Origin: CAZBUK01 sp964495085
GTDB lineage: Bacteria > Bacteroidota > Ignavibacteria > T3Sed10-11
DNA: 11,292 bases
Assembly: GCA_964495085.1 (NCBI GenBank)
Contig: CAZBUK010000105.1
Location: forward strand, 1 to 11,292
Direction of reading: 5' to 3'
Shown here piece after piece: positions 1 through 7,517 of the stretch. The position numbers and the translations under genes were made by a program. The notes under the pieces are model-generated. The model made no database searches and was not told where the DNA came from. It was given only the letters and a program-made list of their open reading frames with translations. Each line of letters begins with the position of its first letter. The stretch's first letter is position 1.

Positions 1-1
1 A

Positions 2-2488
2 CTCGATCCGCACTACACGAACTTGCACGCCACGCCCGAACAGTGGGCCGAAGCGGAGGCGCGGGGTTTCGTGACCAAGGGCAAGATGCTCTGGGACGAA
101 GAAGAGCTCGATCAGGCCTACACACGCATCAACTACGATCGGGTCGATCAATTAGAAGCACAGCTAGAAGAGGCGCTCGCCGTACGGAGCGGAGATGAGT
201 ACCAGAACGCCAGAAATGAGTGGCGTGAGCTCGAAAGCGAACTACGCCGGGTCAGACAGCAGTGGCAGTTCGCCCGCGGCTACGCAGAAGAGACGTATTA
301 TCAATACAGACAGGCAGTGATCTACGGAAGAGAGACAGAGAAACTGCGCGAACGGCTCGACCGCTACGATTCCGAAACGTCGAATCACAATGCCAGGATC
401 GCTGAGATCGAACTTCGTCAACGTGAGCTGGAAGCGTCGATGAACCGCGTCGACGACCATATCCGCGATTTGCGAAGCCAGATAAATAACGTTTACAGTA
501 CCGTACATTCCGTCGAGAACAGAATCGGGCTGTTGCGCAGCTCGTCGGTTGAAATCAAACAGATCATGCTCGACGGGTACGAGAGAACCTCATGGGGCGA
601 AACCAAACGGCGGGTGGACAGATGTATGACCTGCCATATCGCTTACGACGACGACAAATTCGAAGGATACCCGCAGCCGCTCGGTAAGCATCCCCGTCAG
701 GATTTGCTTGAGATACACAAGGTGGAAGACTTCGGCTGCACACCATGCCATGACGGCCAACCAATGGCACTCAGTGCAGGGTATGCGCATGGCGATAAGG
801 ATCGCCACTGGGATTTCCCGGTACTACGCGGTCAGGATGTGTACGCGTCATGCAACGACTGCCACACGACCGAGGTGATCCTTACGAATGCCGCCCCCTT
901 CACGCGCGGACATAAAATGGTCATGGAATCGGGCTGTGTCGGATGCCATGAAATTCAGGGGTATATGGACATACCGAAAGTCGGACCCGATCTGAACCGA
1001 ATGGCGGCTAAGACGACTCCAGGATGGATTTACAGCTGGGTGAAAGATCCCAAGACCTACAATCCGCATACGAGAATGCCGAATTTCCTGCTCGACGAAG
1101 ACGAGGCTGAAGCAGTCACCGCGTACCTTGTCAATATCTCCGAAAACTATAGCGACCAGCAGAGGTATCCCGGAGGCGGGAATGTGTCTCGTGGTAAACA
1201 GCTCGTCGAGTCAGTCGGATGCCTGGGATGTCACGTCGTGGATTCAAACGATCTCATCCGGCAGGGGAGAGGATTGAGTTACGATGCGGCACCCGAGCTC
1301 AGCCGGATTGGAAGCAAGGTAAACACGGAGTGGTTGTACGACTGGGTGCGCGATCCGAAAAAGTTCAGACCCGAAACCAGGATGCCTAACCTTCGGCTGA
1401 CCGAGGGAGAAGCGCGCGATATTACGGCTTACCTCATGTCCCTCAATCGGAAAGTTCATGACGATGCGGTGTCCCTCCGGCTGGGCGATCAGGAGGTAAT
1501 TCAAAGAGGAGCCAACCTGATACGGCGGTATGGATGCCATGGATGCCACGATATCAAAGGTATGGAACGGGAAAGCCGCGTCAGCGTTTCCTTATCGAAC
1601 TTCGGCAGAAAGCCGGTCGAGGAAATGGATTTCGGAGAAACAAACGTGCATCATACCTGGGACGACTGGGTATTTGAAAAGCTCAAGAATTCCAGGGTCT
1701 TCGAAACCGAGCGAATTGTACAAATGATGCCCGTCTATAATTTCACCGAGCAGGAGATCGGAGACATTCGCACGTTTTTGAAGGGGAGAAGACAGGACGA
1801 CCTCGGAGGAAGGTTCAAACGAACCGCCGATCCCCGAATGCTCGACCTTGAAAGGGGTCAGAAATTTATCATCGATAACAACTGTATCTCCTGCCATACG
1901 ATCGAAGGAATTAACGGAGCCATATATGCGCTTCTTCCTGAAGCCGGCCTTCGACCCCCTGTGATTACGGGAATCGGAGCGAAGGCACAGGAATCCTGGC
2001 TGTACGAATTCCTCCGTTCGCCGACCACCGTCCGGGGCTGGCTCGAGCTCCGCATGCCGACCTTCGATTTTACCGATGCGGAGATATCTCTCTTGATCAG
2101 GTATTTTCTTGCAGTCTCCGATAAGAAATTTAATTTTGTGGATTATGAACGGTTCACTCCGGATCCGCAGCATCTCGCGACGGGAAGGGAGCTCTTCACT
2201 CTGTTGCAATGCGCCCGGTGCCATCCGAGTGCGGCGGACCTCGCAGATATGTCGGCATCCGACCTTGCACCGAATCTCGACCTTTCCAGGACGCGCCTCA
2301 AACCGGATTGGATCATCGACTGGCTGCACGATCCGCAGGAGATCGAACCGGGCACCAGAATGCCGACGTTTTTCCCCGACGGCCAAACACCGGTTCCGAA
2401 TGTACTGAACGGCGACGTCGATAAACAGATCGAAGCACTGAGAGATTACACCTGGACGCTCGGGAGACCGATCAGGGCTTCACGCTGA
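2..2488 (+). CDS. Octahaem c-type cytochrome with long N-terminal coiled coil (5' partial)
   Basis: Periplasmic electron-transfer protein. The frame is open to the left edge, and the first possible start seen (TTG at 23) lies inside a continuous reading frame, so the true start and any signal peptide or membrane anchor are outside the window. Counting codon 23 as residue 1, residues about 40-185 are rich in Glu, Arg, Gln and Leu and read as a long coiled coil. Eight CxxCH haem-binding motifs follow, with first Cys at 201, 239, 277, 305, 400, 505, 621 and 730. The last five each head a cytochrome-c-like module ending in a Met-Pro axial-ligand motif (Met352, 454, 569, 678, 780), mostly RMPN/RMPT. 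The first three are closely spaced and lack such a Met, so they are probably bis-His multihaem type. A cupredoxin gene follows after 65 bases and an aa3 oxidase operon after that. A likely role is electron relay between a quinol-oxidising complex and the oxidase (inference). I do not recognise a named family for the whole architecture. Confidence 0.93.
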   Translation, partial: LDPHYTNLHATPEQWAEAEARGFVTKGKMLWDEEELDQAYTRINYDRVDQLEAQLEEALAVRSGDEYQNARNEWRELESELRRVRQQWQFARGYAEETYYQYRQAVIYGRETEKLRERLDRYDSETSNHNARIAEIELRQRELEASMNRVDDHIRDLRSQINNVYSTVHSVENRIGLLRSSSVEIKQIMLDGYERTSWGETKRRVDRCMTCHIAYDDDKFEGYPQPLGKHPRQDLLEIHKVEDFGCTPCHDGQPMALSAGYAHGDKDRHWDFPVLRGQDVYASCNDCHTTEVILTNAAPFTRGHKMVMESGCVGCHEIQGYMDIPKVGPDLNRMAAKTTPGWIYSWVKDPKTYNPHTRMPNFLLDEDEAEAVTAYLVNISENYSDQQRYPGGGNVSRGKQLVESVGCLGCHVVDSNDLIRQGRGLSYDAAPELSRIGSKVNTEWLYDWVRDPKKFRPETRMPNLRLTEGEARDITAYLMSLNRKVHDDAVSLRLGDQEVIQRGANLIRRYGCHGCHDIKGMERESRVSVSLSNFGRKPVEEMDFGETNVHHTWDDWVFEKLKNSRVFETERIVQMMPVYNFTEQEIGDIRTFLKGRRQDDLGGRFKRTADPRMLDLERGQKFIIDNNCISCHTIEGINGAIYALLPEAGLRPPVITGIGAKAQESWLYEFLRSPTTVRGWLELRMPTFDFTDAEISLLIRYFLAVSDKKFNFVDYERFTPDPQHLATGRELFTLLQCARCHPSAADLADMSASDLAPNLDLSRTRLKPDWIIDWLHDPQEIEPGTRMPTFFPDGQTPVPNVLNGDVDKQIEALRDYTWTLGRPIRASR

Positions 2489-2541
2489 TGAAATTGCAGC
2501 ACCCGATCATCGGATAACATATACTCAACAACATATATAAT

Positions 2542-2548
2542 AAGGAGG
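2542..2548 (+). promoter_or_regulatory. Strong Shine-Dalgarno site for the cupredoxin gene
   Basis: AAGGAGG lies five bases before the ATG at 2554. It fixes the start of the lipoprotein cupredoxin and is the best ribosome binding site in the window, with the coxA site (AAGGGAGG, 4313-4320) next. Strong translation fits a mobile or abundant electron carrier. Confidence 0.8.
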
Positions 2549-2553
2549 TTGTT

Positions 2554-3327
2554 ATGAAATTAGGATTATTTACCGCACTCGCGCTCATGGTCGTTCTTCT
2601 CATAGGATGCGGAGGAGGCGGAGATCAGCAGCAGGATAGAAGAGCCGCAGGCACCGCAGCTGTAATAGATCCCGCGACAGCCGCAACGGTAGTTTCGACC
2701 GTACTATTTGAGGGAACTCCCCCCGCACCTCAACGTGTGAACATGGCTGCCGACAGGACCTGTCAGGATCTGCACAGCGATCCCGTTTACACCGAAGAGG
2801 TCGTCGTAAATCAGAACGGAACGCTCAGCAACGTATTTGTATATGTGAAAGAAGGACTCGAAAGCATGACGTTTCCGCTGAATACCGAATCGGTCGTTCT
2901 CGATCAGAACGGGTGCTGGTACGAACCGAGAGTTTTCGGCCTGATGACCGGACAGACATTGACAATCCGGAACAGCGATCCCACGCTTCACAATGTACAT
3001 GCGATGCCAAAGGCTAACCGTGAATTCAATATCGGACAGCCGGTCAAGGGTATGGAAACGACAAGGACGTTCAACCAGGCTGAAGTTATGATTCCGTTCA
3101 AATGCGATGTCCATCCCTGGATGAACGCTTACGCAGGCGTCTTATCGCATCCGTATTTCGGCGTTACGGAAGAGGAGGGCAAGGTGAGTCTCGGGAATCT
3201 TCCTCCCGGCACGTATGTGATAGCGGCTTGGCACGAGAAGTACGGCGAGCAGACGCAGCAGATCGTCGTCGGCGAGAGCGAGACATCGGAGCTGAGCTTT
3301 ACCTTCTCGGCACAACCTGCATCGTAA
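2554..3327 (+). CDS. Lipoprotein cupredoxin (amicyanin/plastocyanin-like copper protein) with C-terminal regulatory-like domain
   Basis: Predicted 257-residue blue-copper lipoprotein on the periplasmic side of a membrane. Residues 1-18 form a signal peptide ending in a lipobox (L-I-G-Cys19), followed by a Gly/Gln-rich linker. A cupredoxin-type site is visible: His146 in an LHNVH motif, then Cys184-x2-His187-x2-Met190. This spacing matches amicyanin (His53, Cys92, His95, Met98). The C-terminal part, about 205-257, has a GNLPPGTY stretch and a following WHEKYG, typical of carboxypeptidase-regulatory/transthyretin-like beta domains. Such proteins are often labelled methylamine-utilisation proteins, but no methylamine genes are here. 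It lies between a multihaem cytochrome and a CuA oxidase, so an electron-carrier role is the simplest reading (inference). It ends with a double TAA and is followed by a strong terminator. Confidence 0.85.
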   Translation: MKLGLFTALALMVVLLIGCGGGGDQQQDRRAAGTAAVIDPATAATVVSTVLFEGTPPAPQRVNMAADRTCQDLHSDPVYTEEVVVNQNGTLSNVFVYVKEGLESMTFPLNTESVVLDQNGCWYEPRVFGLMTGQTLTIRNSDPTLHNVHAMPKANREFNIGQPVKGMETTRTFNQAEVMIPFKCDVHPWMNAYAGVLSHPYFGVTEEEGKVSLGNLPPGTYVIAAWHEKYGEQTQQIVVGESETSELSFTFSAQPAS

Positions 3328-3345
3328 TAATCTCTCACGGATTGT

Positions 3346-3386
3346 GAAGGGATGAAGTTCGGTACGGTCTTCATCCCTTCTTTTTT
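3346..3386 (+). terminator. Intrinsic (rho-independent) terminator after the cupredoxin gene
   Basis: GAAGGGATGAAG (3346-3357) pairs perfectly over 12 bp with CTTCATCCCTTC (3369-3380), with an 11-base loop, and is followed directly by six T residues (3381-3386). It starts 18 bases past the cupredoxin stop and separates the cytochrome-cupredoxin unit from the cox genes. Readthrough or a separate coxB promoter must supply the downstream operon. Confidence 0.92.
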
Positions 3387-3415
3387 GCCGGAAGCCGGTG
3401 GGATGCAATTCCGGC
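3387..3415 (+). repeat. Short inverted repeat after the terminator
   Basis: GCCGGAA (3387-3393) is repeated inverted as TTCCGGC (3409-3415) with a 15-base loop. It has no T run, so it is not a second terminator. It could fold in a transcript that reads through the terminator. Function unknown. Confidence 0.4.
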
Positions 3416-3420
3416 ACGTA

Positions 3421-3437
3421 GATTAACAGAATTAATC
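3421..3437. promoter_or_regulatory. Dyad GATTAA-N5-TTAATC upstream of coxB, possible operator
   Basis: A perfect 6-bp inverted repeat with a 5-base spacer (CAGAA) ends 23 bases before the coxB ATG, in the only space where a cox promoter could lie after the terminator. Its size and symmetry fit a dimeric transcription factor site. I could not find a convincing -35/-10 pair here, and the regulator is unknown. Confidence 0.4.
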
Positions 3438-3460
3438 AACCTACAATCGGGGTATTGAAG

Positions 3461-4291
3461 ATGAGTAAATCCGGTCGTTCGCATGGCGTGTACATGATTC
3501 TCTTTTTCATTGTCGGTCTGATAGCGACGGTGTGGTACCTGATGAAAAATCGGATAGGCTTTCCGCCACTTGCTTCCGAACACGGAAAACTCATCGACAG
3601 TTTGTTCAATACGACCCTGATCATCACGGGAATCGCTTTTCTGGCGACCCAGTTTCTCCTCGTCTATTTTGCATTTAAATACCGGCGTTCCAAAGAAGGC
3701 AATGAGAAGGCCTTCTGGTATCCGCACAACAAGAAACTTGAAATAATCTGGACGGTCATACCCGCCATTATTTTCACTGTCCTGATCATCTATGGACAGA
3801 GGGGGTGGAGCGATCTGTTTGGGGATATCCCGGAAGACGCATTTACGGTCGAGATCACCGGAGAGCAATTCGCGTGGAATATCCGATACCCGGGCGACGA
3901 CGGGGAGTTCGGCGATACCAGGCATGAGCTCATCTCCCAGAATAATCCGCTCGGCCTCGATCCCGGCGATCCGAAGGGGAGCGACGATATCGTTACCTTA
4001 AACGACATCCGTATCCCGCTCAATCATCCGGTGCTCTTTAAGATAAGATCGAAGGATGTGCTACACAGCGTATTCATGCCGAACTTCCGTGTGAAGATGG
4101 ATGCCGTCCCGGGAATGACGACGACTTTCTGGTTCGTGCCGACCGAATCCGGAGAATTCGAACTTGCCTGCGCGGAACTGTGCGGTCTCGGTCATTACCG
4201 GATGCGCGCTTATGTTACGGTGAAACCTATGCATGAGCTGCAGACATGGATGGCCGCCCAGCGCGAAAACACAGAAGATTCGGCTGAATAA
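3461..4291 (+). CDS. coxB: Cytochrome c oxidase subunit II (CuA subunit)
   Basis: Subunit II accepts electrons from the periplasmic donor at the binuclear CuA centre and passes them to haem a in subunit I. The periplasmic domain carries all CuA ligands: His202, then Cys237-x-Glu239-x-Cys241-x3-His245-x2-Met248. An EITGEQFAWNIRYPG segment resembles the conserved aromatic region that faces the electron donor. Three hydrophobic segments are seen (about 10-28, 51-72, 93-112), one more than the usual two, with the classic LEIIWTVIP start to the last. The protein ends soon after the CuA fold, with no CxxCH, so it is not a caa3-type fused subunit. The ATG at 3461 is preferred over the in-frame TTG at 3455; a weak GGGG precedes it. 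The gene opens the cox operon after the terminator and is followed by coxA after 39 bases. Confidence 0.96.
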   Translation: MSKSGRSHGVYMILFFIVGLIATVWYLMKNRIGFPPLASEHGKLIDSLFNTTLIITGIAFLATQFLLVYFAFKYRRSKEGNEKAFWYPHNKKLEIIWTVIPAIIFTVLIIYGQRGWSDLFGDIPEDAFTVEITGEQFAWNIRYPGDDGEFGDTRHELISQNNPLGLDPGDPKGSDDIVTLNDIRIPLNHPVLFKIRSKDVLHSVFMPNFRVKMDAVPGMTTTFWFVPTESGEFELACAELCGLGHYRMRAYVTVKPMHELQTWMAAQRENTEDSAE

Positions 4292-4330
4292 TTTTTTCGG
4301 ATTACACATCACAAGGGAGGATACAAACTG

Positions 4331-6103
4331 ATGTCATCGCCACAAGCTACCGCAGCCGTCGGGCATCATAAGGAATCGTTCATCAGTAAATATATATTCA
4401 GCTACGATCATAAGATGATCGGAAAGCAGTATCTGATCACCGCCCTGATATGGGGAATCATCGGTATGCTGTTGTCCTGGGTCATGCGGCTTCAACTCGC
4501 GTATCCCACAACGCAGATGCCGTTCCTCGAGACGTTTCTCGGAAGATTCGCAGAAGGTGGAATCCTCGCACCGGAATTTTATGCTGCGATGATGACGATG
4601 CACGGTACGATCATGGTCTTCTTCGTTTTAACCGCAGGCCTGCTGGGCACTTTCGGAAACTTCCTTATCCCTCTTCAGATCGGCGCTCGGGATATGGCAT
4701 TTCCGCTGTTGAATATGCTCTCCTATTGGACGTTCTTCCTCGCAAGTCTCATTATGCTCGCTTCCTTCTTCGTCCAGACGGGTCCGGCCGCGGCAGGTTG
4801 GACGGCCTATCCTCCGCTGAGTGCGCTCGAGAGCGCCGTTCCGGGATCCGGTCTAGGACAGACTTTATGGCTTCTGAGTATAGGGGTATTCATCGTATCG
4901 TCACTCTTCGGATCGCTGAATTATATCGTCACGGTACTCAATATGAGAACAAAAGGTATGACGATGGGACGCATGCCTCTTACCGTATGGGCTATATTCA
5001 CAGCGGCAATACTCGGACTTCTTTCCTTTCCTGTTCTCCTTGCGGGTGCGATAATGCTTTTATTCGACCGACACTTCGCGACGAGTTTCTTCCTGCCCGA
5101 AGGTCTTTTCATCGGCAACGAACTTCTCGCGTTTGAAGGAGGCAGTCCCATACTCTGGCAGCATCTGTTTTGGTTTCTCGGCCACCCCGAAGTCTATATC
5201 GTCGCGCTCCCTGCGCTGGGTATATGTTCCGAAGTTATTGCGACCTGCGCGCGTAAACCGCTTTTCGGCTATACCGCCATGGTCGGATCCATACTCCTCA
5301 TCGCTTTTCTTTCGTTTATTGTGTGGGGACATCATATGTTCCTGAGCGGTATGAATCCGTTCCTCGGATCCGTGTTCGTGCTGACGACGCTGCTGATTGC
5401 CGTACCCTCGGCAGTGAAGGTATTCAACTGGCTCGCCACGCTCTGGCGGTCTAAAATTTCATTTACGCCCGCAATGCTTTACGCCCTGGGACTCGTTTCC
5501 TTTTTCATCACGGGGGGCCTCACGGGATTGTTCCTCGGTAATGCACCGATCGATATTCAGCTGCATGACACCTATTTTGTCGTTGCACATTTTCATTTCG
5601 TCATGGGCGCTGCCGCTGTCTTCGGTCTCTTCGCCGGCGTCTATCACTGGTTTCCGAAAATGTTCGGAAGGCGGATTAATCTGTTCTGGGGGAGAATGCA
5701 TTTTTGGCTGACGTTTATCGGGATATATGCGATTTTTTTCCCGATGCATTTCATAGGAATTTCCGGAGTACCCCGAAGGTATTATTCGTTCGGAGAGTTT
5801 GAGTTTACCTCCGCCTTCGGCGATCTGAATATATTTATCACCATAGCCGCCATCGTCGCCGGAGTAGCACAGTTGATTTTCCTGATTAATTTCTTCGGGT
5901 CGATGTTTTTCGGGAAAAAAGAGGAACGAAATCCCTGGAAAGCGGGCTCCCTCGAATGGGACACCGAAACACCTCCTCCGCATGGCAACTGGGAAGGGGA
6001 GATTCCAACCGTTTACCGCGGACCGCATGAATACAGCAAACCCGGTGCGGACGATGATTTCATACTGCAGTCGGTTCCCGATCTAAAGGATCGTGGAAAC
6101 TGA
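4331..6103 (+). CDS. coxA: Cytochrome c oxidase subunit I (A1-type haem-copper oxidase, aa3)
   Basis: Catalytic subunit that reduces O2 to water at a haem a3-CuB centre and pumps protons; 590 residues, about twelve membrane helices. Visible ligands: His91 and His422 for low-spin haem a, His420 for haem a3, and His285, His334 and His335 for CuB. Tyr289 in the HPEVY motif is the residue cross-linked to His285. Glu287 in the same motif marks an A1-type enzyme with a D-channel; Asp121 with nearby Asn residues forms the channel entrance. Lys363 in VPSAVKVFNW marks the K-channel. HDTYFVVAHFHF (412-423) is intact. The C-terminal tail has the usual SLEWDTETPPPHGNW segment. AAGGGAGG at 4313-4320 is the ribosome binding site. 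No catalytic residue is missing. Confidence 0.99.
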   Translation: MSSPQATAAVGHHKESFISKYIFSYDHKMIGKQYLITALIWGIIGMLLSWVMRLQLAYPTTQMPFLETFLGRFAEGGILAPEFYAAMMTMHGTIMVFFVLTAGLLGTFGNFLIPLQIGARDMAFPLLNMLSYWTFFLASLIMLASFFVQTGPAAAGWTAYPPLSALESAVPGSGLGQTLWLLSIGVFIVSSLFGSLNYIVTVLNMRTKGMTMGRMPLTVWAIFTAAILGLLSFPVLLAGAIMLLFDRHFATSFFLPEGLFIGNELLAFEGGSPILWQHLFWFLGHPEVYIVALPALGICSEVIATCARKPLFGYTAMVGSILLIAFLSFIVWGHHMFLSGMNPFLGSVFVLTTLLIAVPSAVKVFNWLATLWRSKISFTPAMLYALGLVSFFITGGLTGLFLGNAPIDIQLHDTYFVVAHFHFVMGAAAVFGLFAGVYHWFPKMFGRRINLFWGRMHFWLTFIGIYAIFFPMHFIGISGVPRRYYSFGEFEFTSAFGDLNIFITIAAIVAGVAQLIFLINFFGSMFFGKKEERNPWKAGSLEWDTETPPPHGNWEGEIPTVYRGPHEYSKPGADDDFILQSVPDLKDRGN

Positions 6104-6122
6104 ATTTAACTGAACTATCGAC

Positions 6123-6785
6123 ATGAAAACAAAAGAGAAAAGACAACCGATCGATTTCGTATATCGAAGTCCGGGGAACGGGAACGGAGACGGGTATAAC
6201 GGATGGGGGGGTATCTCACATCGGTATTCAAATTACTCCCTTCCGGTTCATCCCGGCCGCCTCGGCTTGTGGCTTTTTATCGCGGCGAGTATTATGCTCT
6301 TCGCCGCGTTCACGAGCGCCTATCTTGTCCGGCAAAACTCAATCGATTGGATCCGGATAACCCTGCCGTCTATCCTCTGGGTGAACTCCGTTATCATCGT
6401 GATCAGCAGTATAGCCGCCCATTGGGGATACCTCTCGGTGAAAAAAGGGGACACGTTTAATCTGAAGCTGGGGCTGATTACAGCGATCTCCTTCGGCGTT
6501 GTTTTTCTCGCGGGCCAGATCACTGCCTGGAATCAGCTTACCGCAGCCGGACTTGTTGTCAACGCGAACCCGGCAGCATCATTTTTCTACGTCCTCAGCG
6601 GCGTACACGCGATCCACATCATCGGCGGACTAGGATTTCTGCTTTTTGCTACCCTCGCCACGTACGGGGGAAGATATAACCGTGAGCGCTATCTCGGCGT
6701 AGAACTCGCGGTGACCTTCTGGCATTTCCTCGGAGTACTTTGGATTTATTTATACGTGTTTCTTTTAATTTTACAGCCGGACTGA
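6123..6785 (+). CDS. coxC: Cytochrome c oxidase subunit III, first paralogue
   Basis: Membrane subunit III of the oxidase, 220 residues with about five helices after a Gly/Asn-rich hydrophilic head (1-40). Family signs include an LGLWLFIAASIMLF first helix, HAIHIIGGLGF, and the closing ELAVTFWHFLGVLWIYLYVF helix. The carboxylate usual in the first helix (Glu90 of the Paracoccus protein, in a SE-x-MFF context) is Ser56 here by motif alignment. Subunit III normally stabilises the oxidase and protects it from turnover inactivation. No Shine-Dalgarno site is seen before the ATG; the gap from coxA is 19 bases. A seven-G tract lies at codons 28-30. A second, different subunit III gene follows. Confidence 0.93.
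   Translation: MKTKEKRQPIDFVYRSPGNGNGDGYNGWGGISHRYSNYSLPVHPGRLGLWLFIAASIMLFAAFTSAYLVRQNSIDWIRITLPSILWVNSVIIVISSIAAHWGYLSVKKGDTFNLKLGLITAISFGVVFLAGQITAWNQLTAAGLVVNANPAASFFYVLSGVHAIHIIGGLGFLLFATLATYGGRYNRERYLGVELAVTFWHFLGVLWIYLYVFLLILQPD
6205..6211 (+). repeat. Seven-G homopolymer in first subunit III gene
   Basis: G7 formed by TGG-GGG-GGT (Trp28-Gly-Gly). The frame is intact at this length. One of three such tracts in 5' parts of genes in this window. Confidence 0.9.
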
Positions 6786-6828
6786 TACGGTCGTCATCTA
6801 AATCACACGAACACGGGAGAAAGAGACT

Positions 6829-7494
6829 ATGGTTCAGGAAGCAGTACTTGAACAGCAGAAGATCGAACAGTCGGATTGGGGGGGTGGAAGGACGCCATGG
6901 GGAGTGTCATGGCGGAAGTACATGATGTGGATCTTCATCGTTTCGGATGCTTTTACGTTCGGAGCATTTCTTGCCGTCTATGGTATGGTCCGGGTCAAGC
7001 TCGAGTTCTGGCCCGCGTCGCGGGAAGTGTTTACCGCTTTTCCCTTTGTGAATGCGGAACTCCCGCTGCTGTTCATAGCGCTCATGACCTTTATCCTGAT
7101 CTGCAGCAGTTTCACCATGGCGCTTGCGGTTTCGGCGTCATACCGGAACGACAGGTCCGCCGCGCTCAAATACCTTTCATATACAATTCTCGGTGGAACT
7201 CTCTTCCTTTGCTGCCAGGCGTATGAGTGGTACCATTTGATACATGCCGGAGCGACGCTTACTTCGAATCCCTGGGGGGTGCCGCTCTTTTCGAATCTCT
7301 TCTTCCTCATAACGGGTTTTCACGGTGCGCACGTGCTTAGCGGTATCATATTGCTCGTTATCGCCGCTCTCAAGGTTTCGAGCGGTTTCTACGAACGCCG
7401 TGGTTCATATGAAGGTGTCGAGATTACCGGTTTATACTGGCATTTTGTAGATCTCGTCTGGGTTTTCGTATTTACTTTCTTCTATCTTCTTTAA
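6829..7494 (+). CDS. coxC: Cytochrome c oxidase subunit III, second paralogue
   Basis: A second subunit III, 221 residues, clearly distinct from its neighbour. It begins with a hydrophilic head and an IFIVSDAFTFGAF helix in which Asp40 takes the place of the usual Glu. Later it has FHGAHVLSGI and the final GVEITGLYWHFVDLVWVFVF helix, which match the family well. Two subunit III genes in tandem before a subunit IV gene is a layout I know from Bacteroidota-type cox clusters. GGGAGA at 6815-6820 is a fair ribosome binding site eight bases before the ATG. The stop codon overlaps an ATG (TAATG), but the next gene probably starts at 7518. A seven-G tract lies at codons 17-19. Confidence 0.95.
   Translation: MVQEAVLEQQKIEQSDWGGGRTPWGVSWRKYMMWIFIVSDAFTFGAFLAVYGMVRVKLEFWPASREVFTAFPFVNAELPLLFIALMTFILICSSFTMALAVSASYRNDRSAALKYLSYTILGGTLFLCCQAYEWYHLIHAGATLTSNPWGVPLFSNLFFLITGFHGAHVLSGIILLVIAALKVSSGFYERRGSYEGVEITGLYWHFVDLVWVFVFTFFYLL
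6878..6884 (+). repeat. Seven-G homopolymer in second subunit III gene
   Basis: G7 formed by TGG-GGG-GGT (Trp17-Gly-Gly), close to the start codon. A one-base slip would truncate the protein early. Confidence 0.9.
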
Positions 7495-7506
7495 TGAAAT
7501 TAACAC

Positions 7507-7512
7507 GGGAGA
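7507..7512 (+). promoter_or_regulatory. Ribosome binding site deciding the subunit IV start
   Basis: GGGAGA lies five bases before the ATG at 7518. The alternative ATG at 7494 overlaps the previous stop and has only coxC coding sequence, without a purine-rich site, upstream. The eight extra residues it would add (KLTRENS after Met) look like translated leader. Confidence 0.6.
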
Positions 7513-7517
7513 ACAGC

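Noticed and set aside
1592..2386. 264-codon open frame on the - strand inside the cytochrome gene
   Set aside because: It lies wholly opposite a gene with eight CxxCH sites and regular Met-ligand motifs. Its translation shows no recognisable domain, and long antisense frames are expected here.
2503..2513. CCGAT-C-ATCGG palindrome before the cupredoxin gene
   Set aside because: The one-base centre cannot form a stable RNA loop at full pairing, and an 11-base palindrome is common by chance. No supporting context.
2536..2541. TATAAT before the cupredoxin gene as a -10 box
   Set aside because: It abuts the Shine-Dalgarno site, so a transcript starting from it would lose the ribosome binding site. 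It is probably just AT-rich leader.
2554..3327. Methylamine utilisation protein as the function of the cupredoxin
   Set aside because: The copper site is amicyanin-like, which explains such labels, but no methylamine dehydrogenase or mau maturation gene is present; the neighbours are respiratory.
4450..5136. 228-codon open frame on the + strand in another frame of coxA
   Set aside because: The coxA frame carries all haem and copper ligands through this region; the alternative translation is charged and has no family features.
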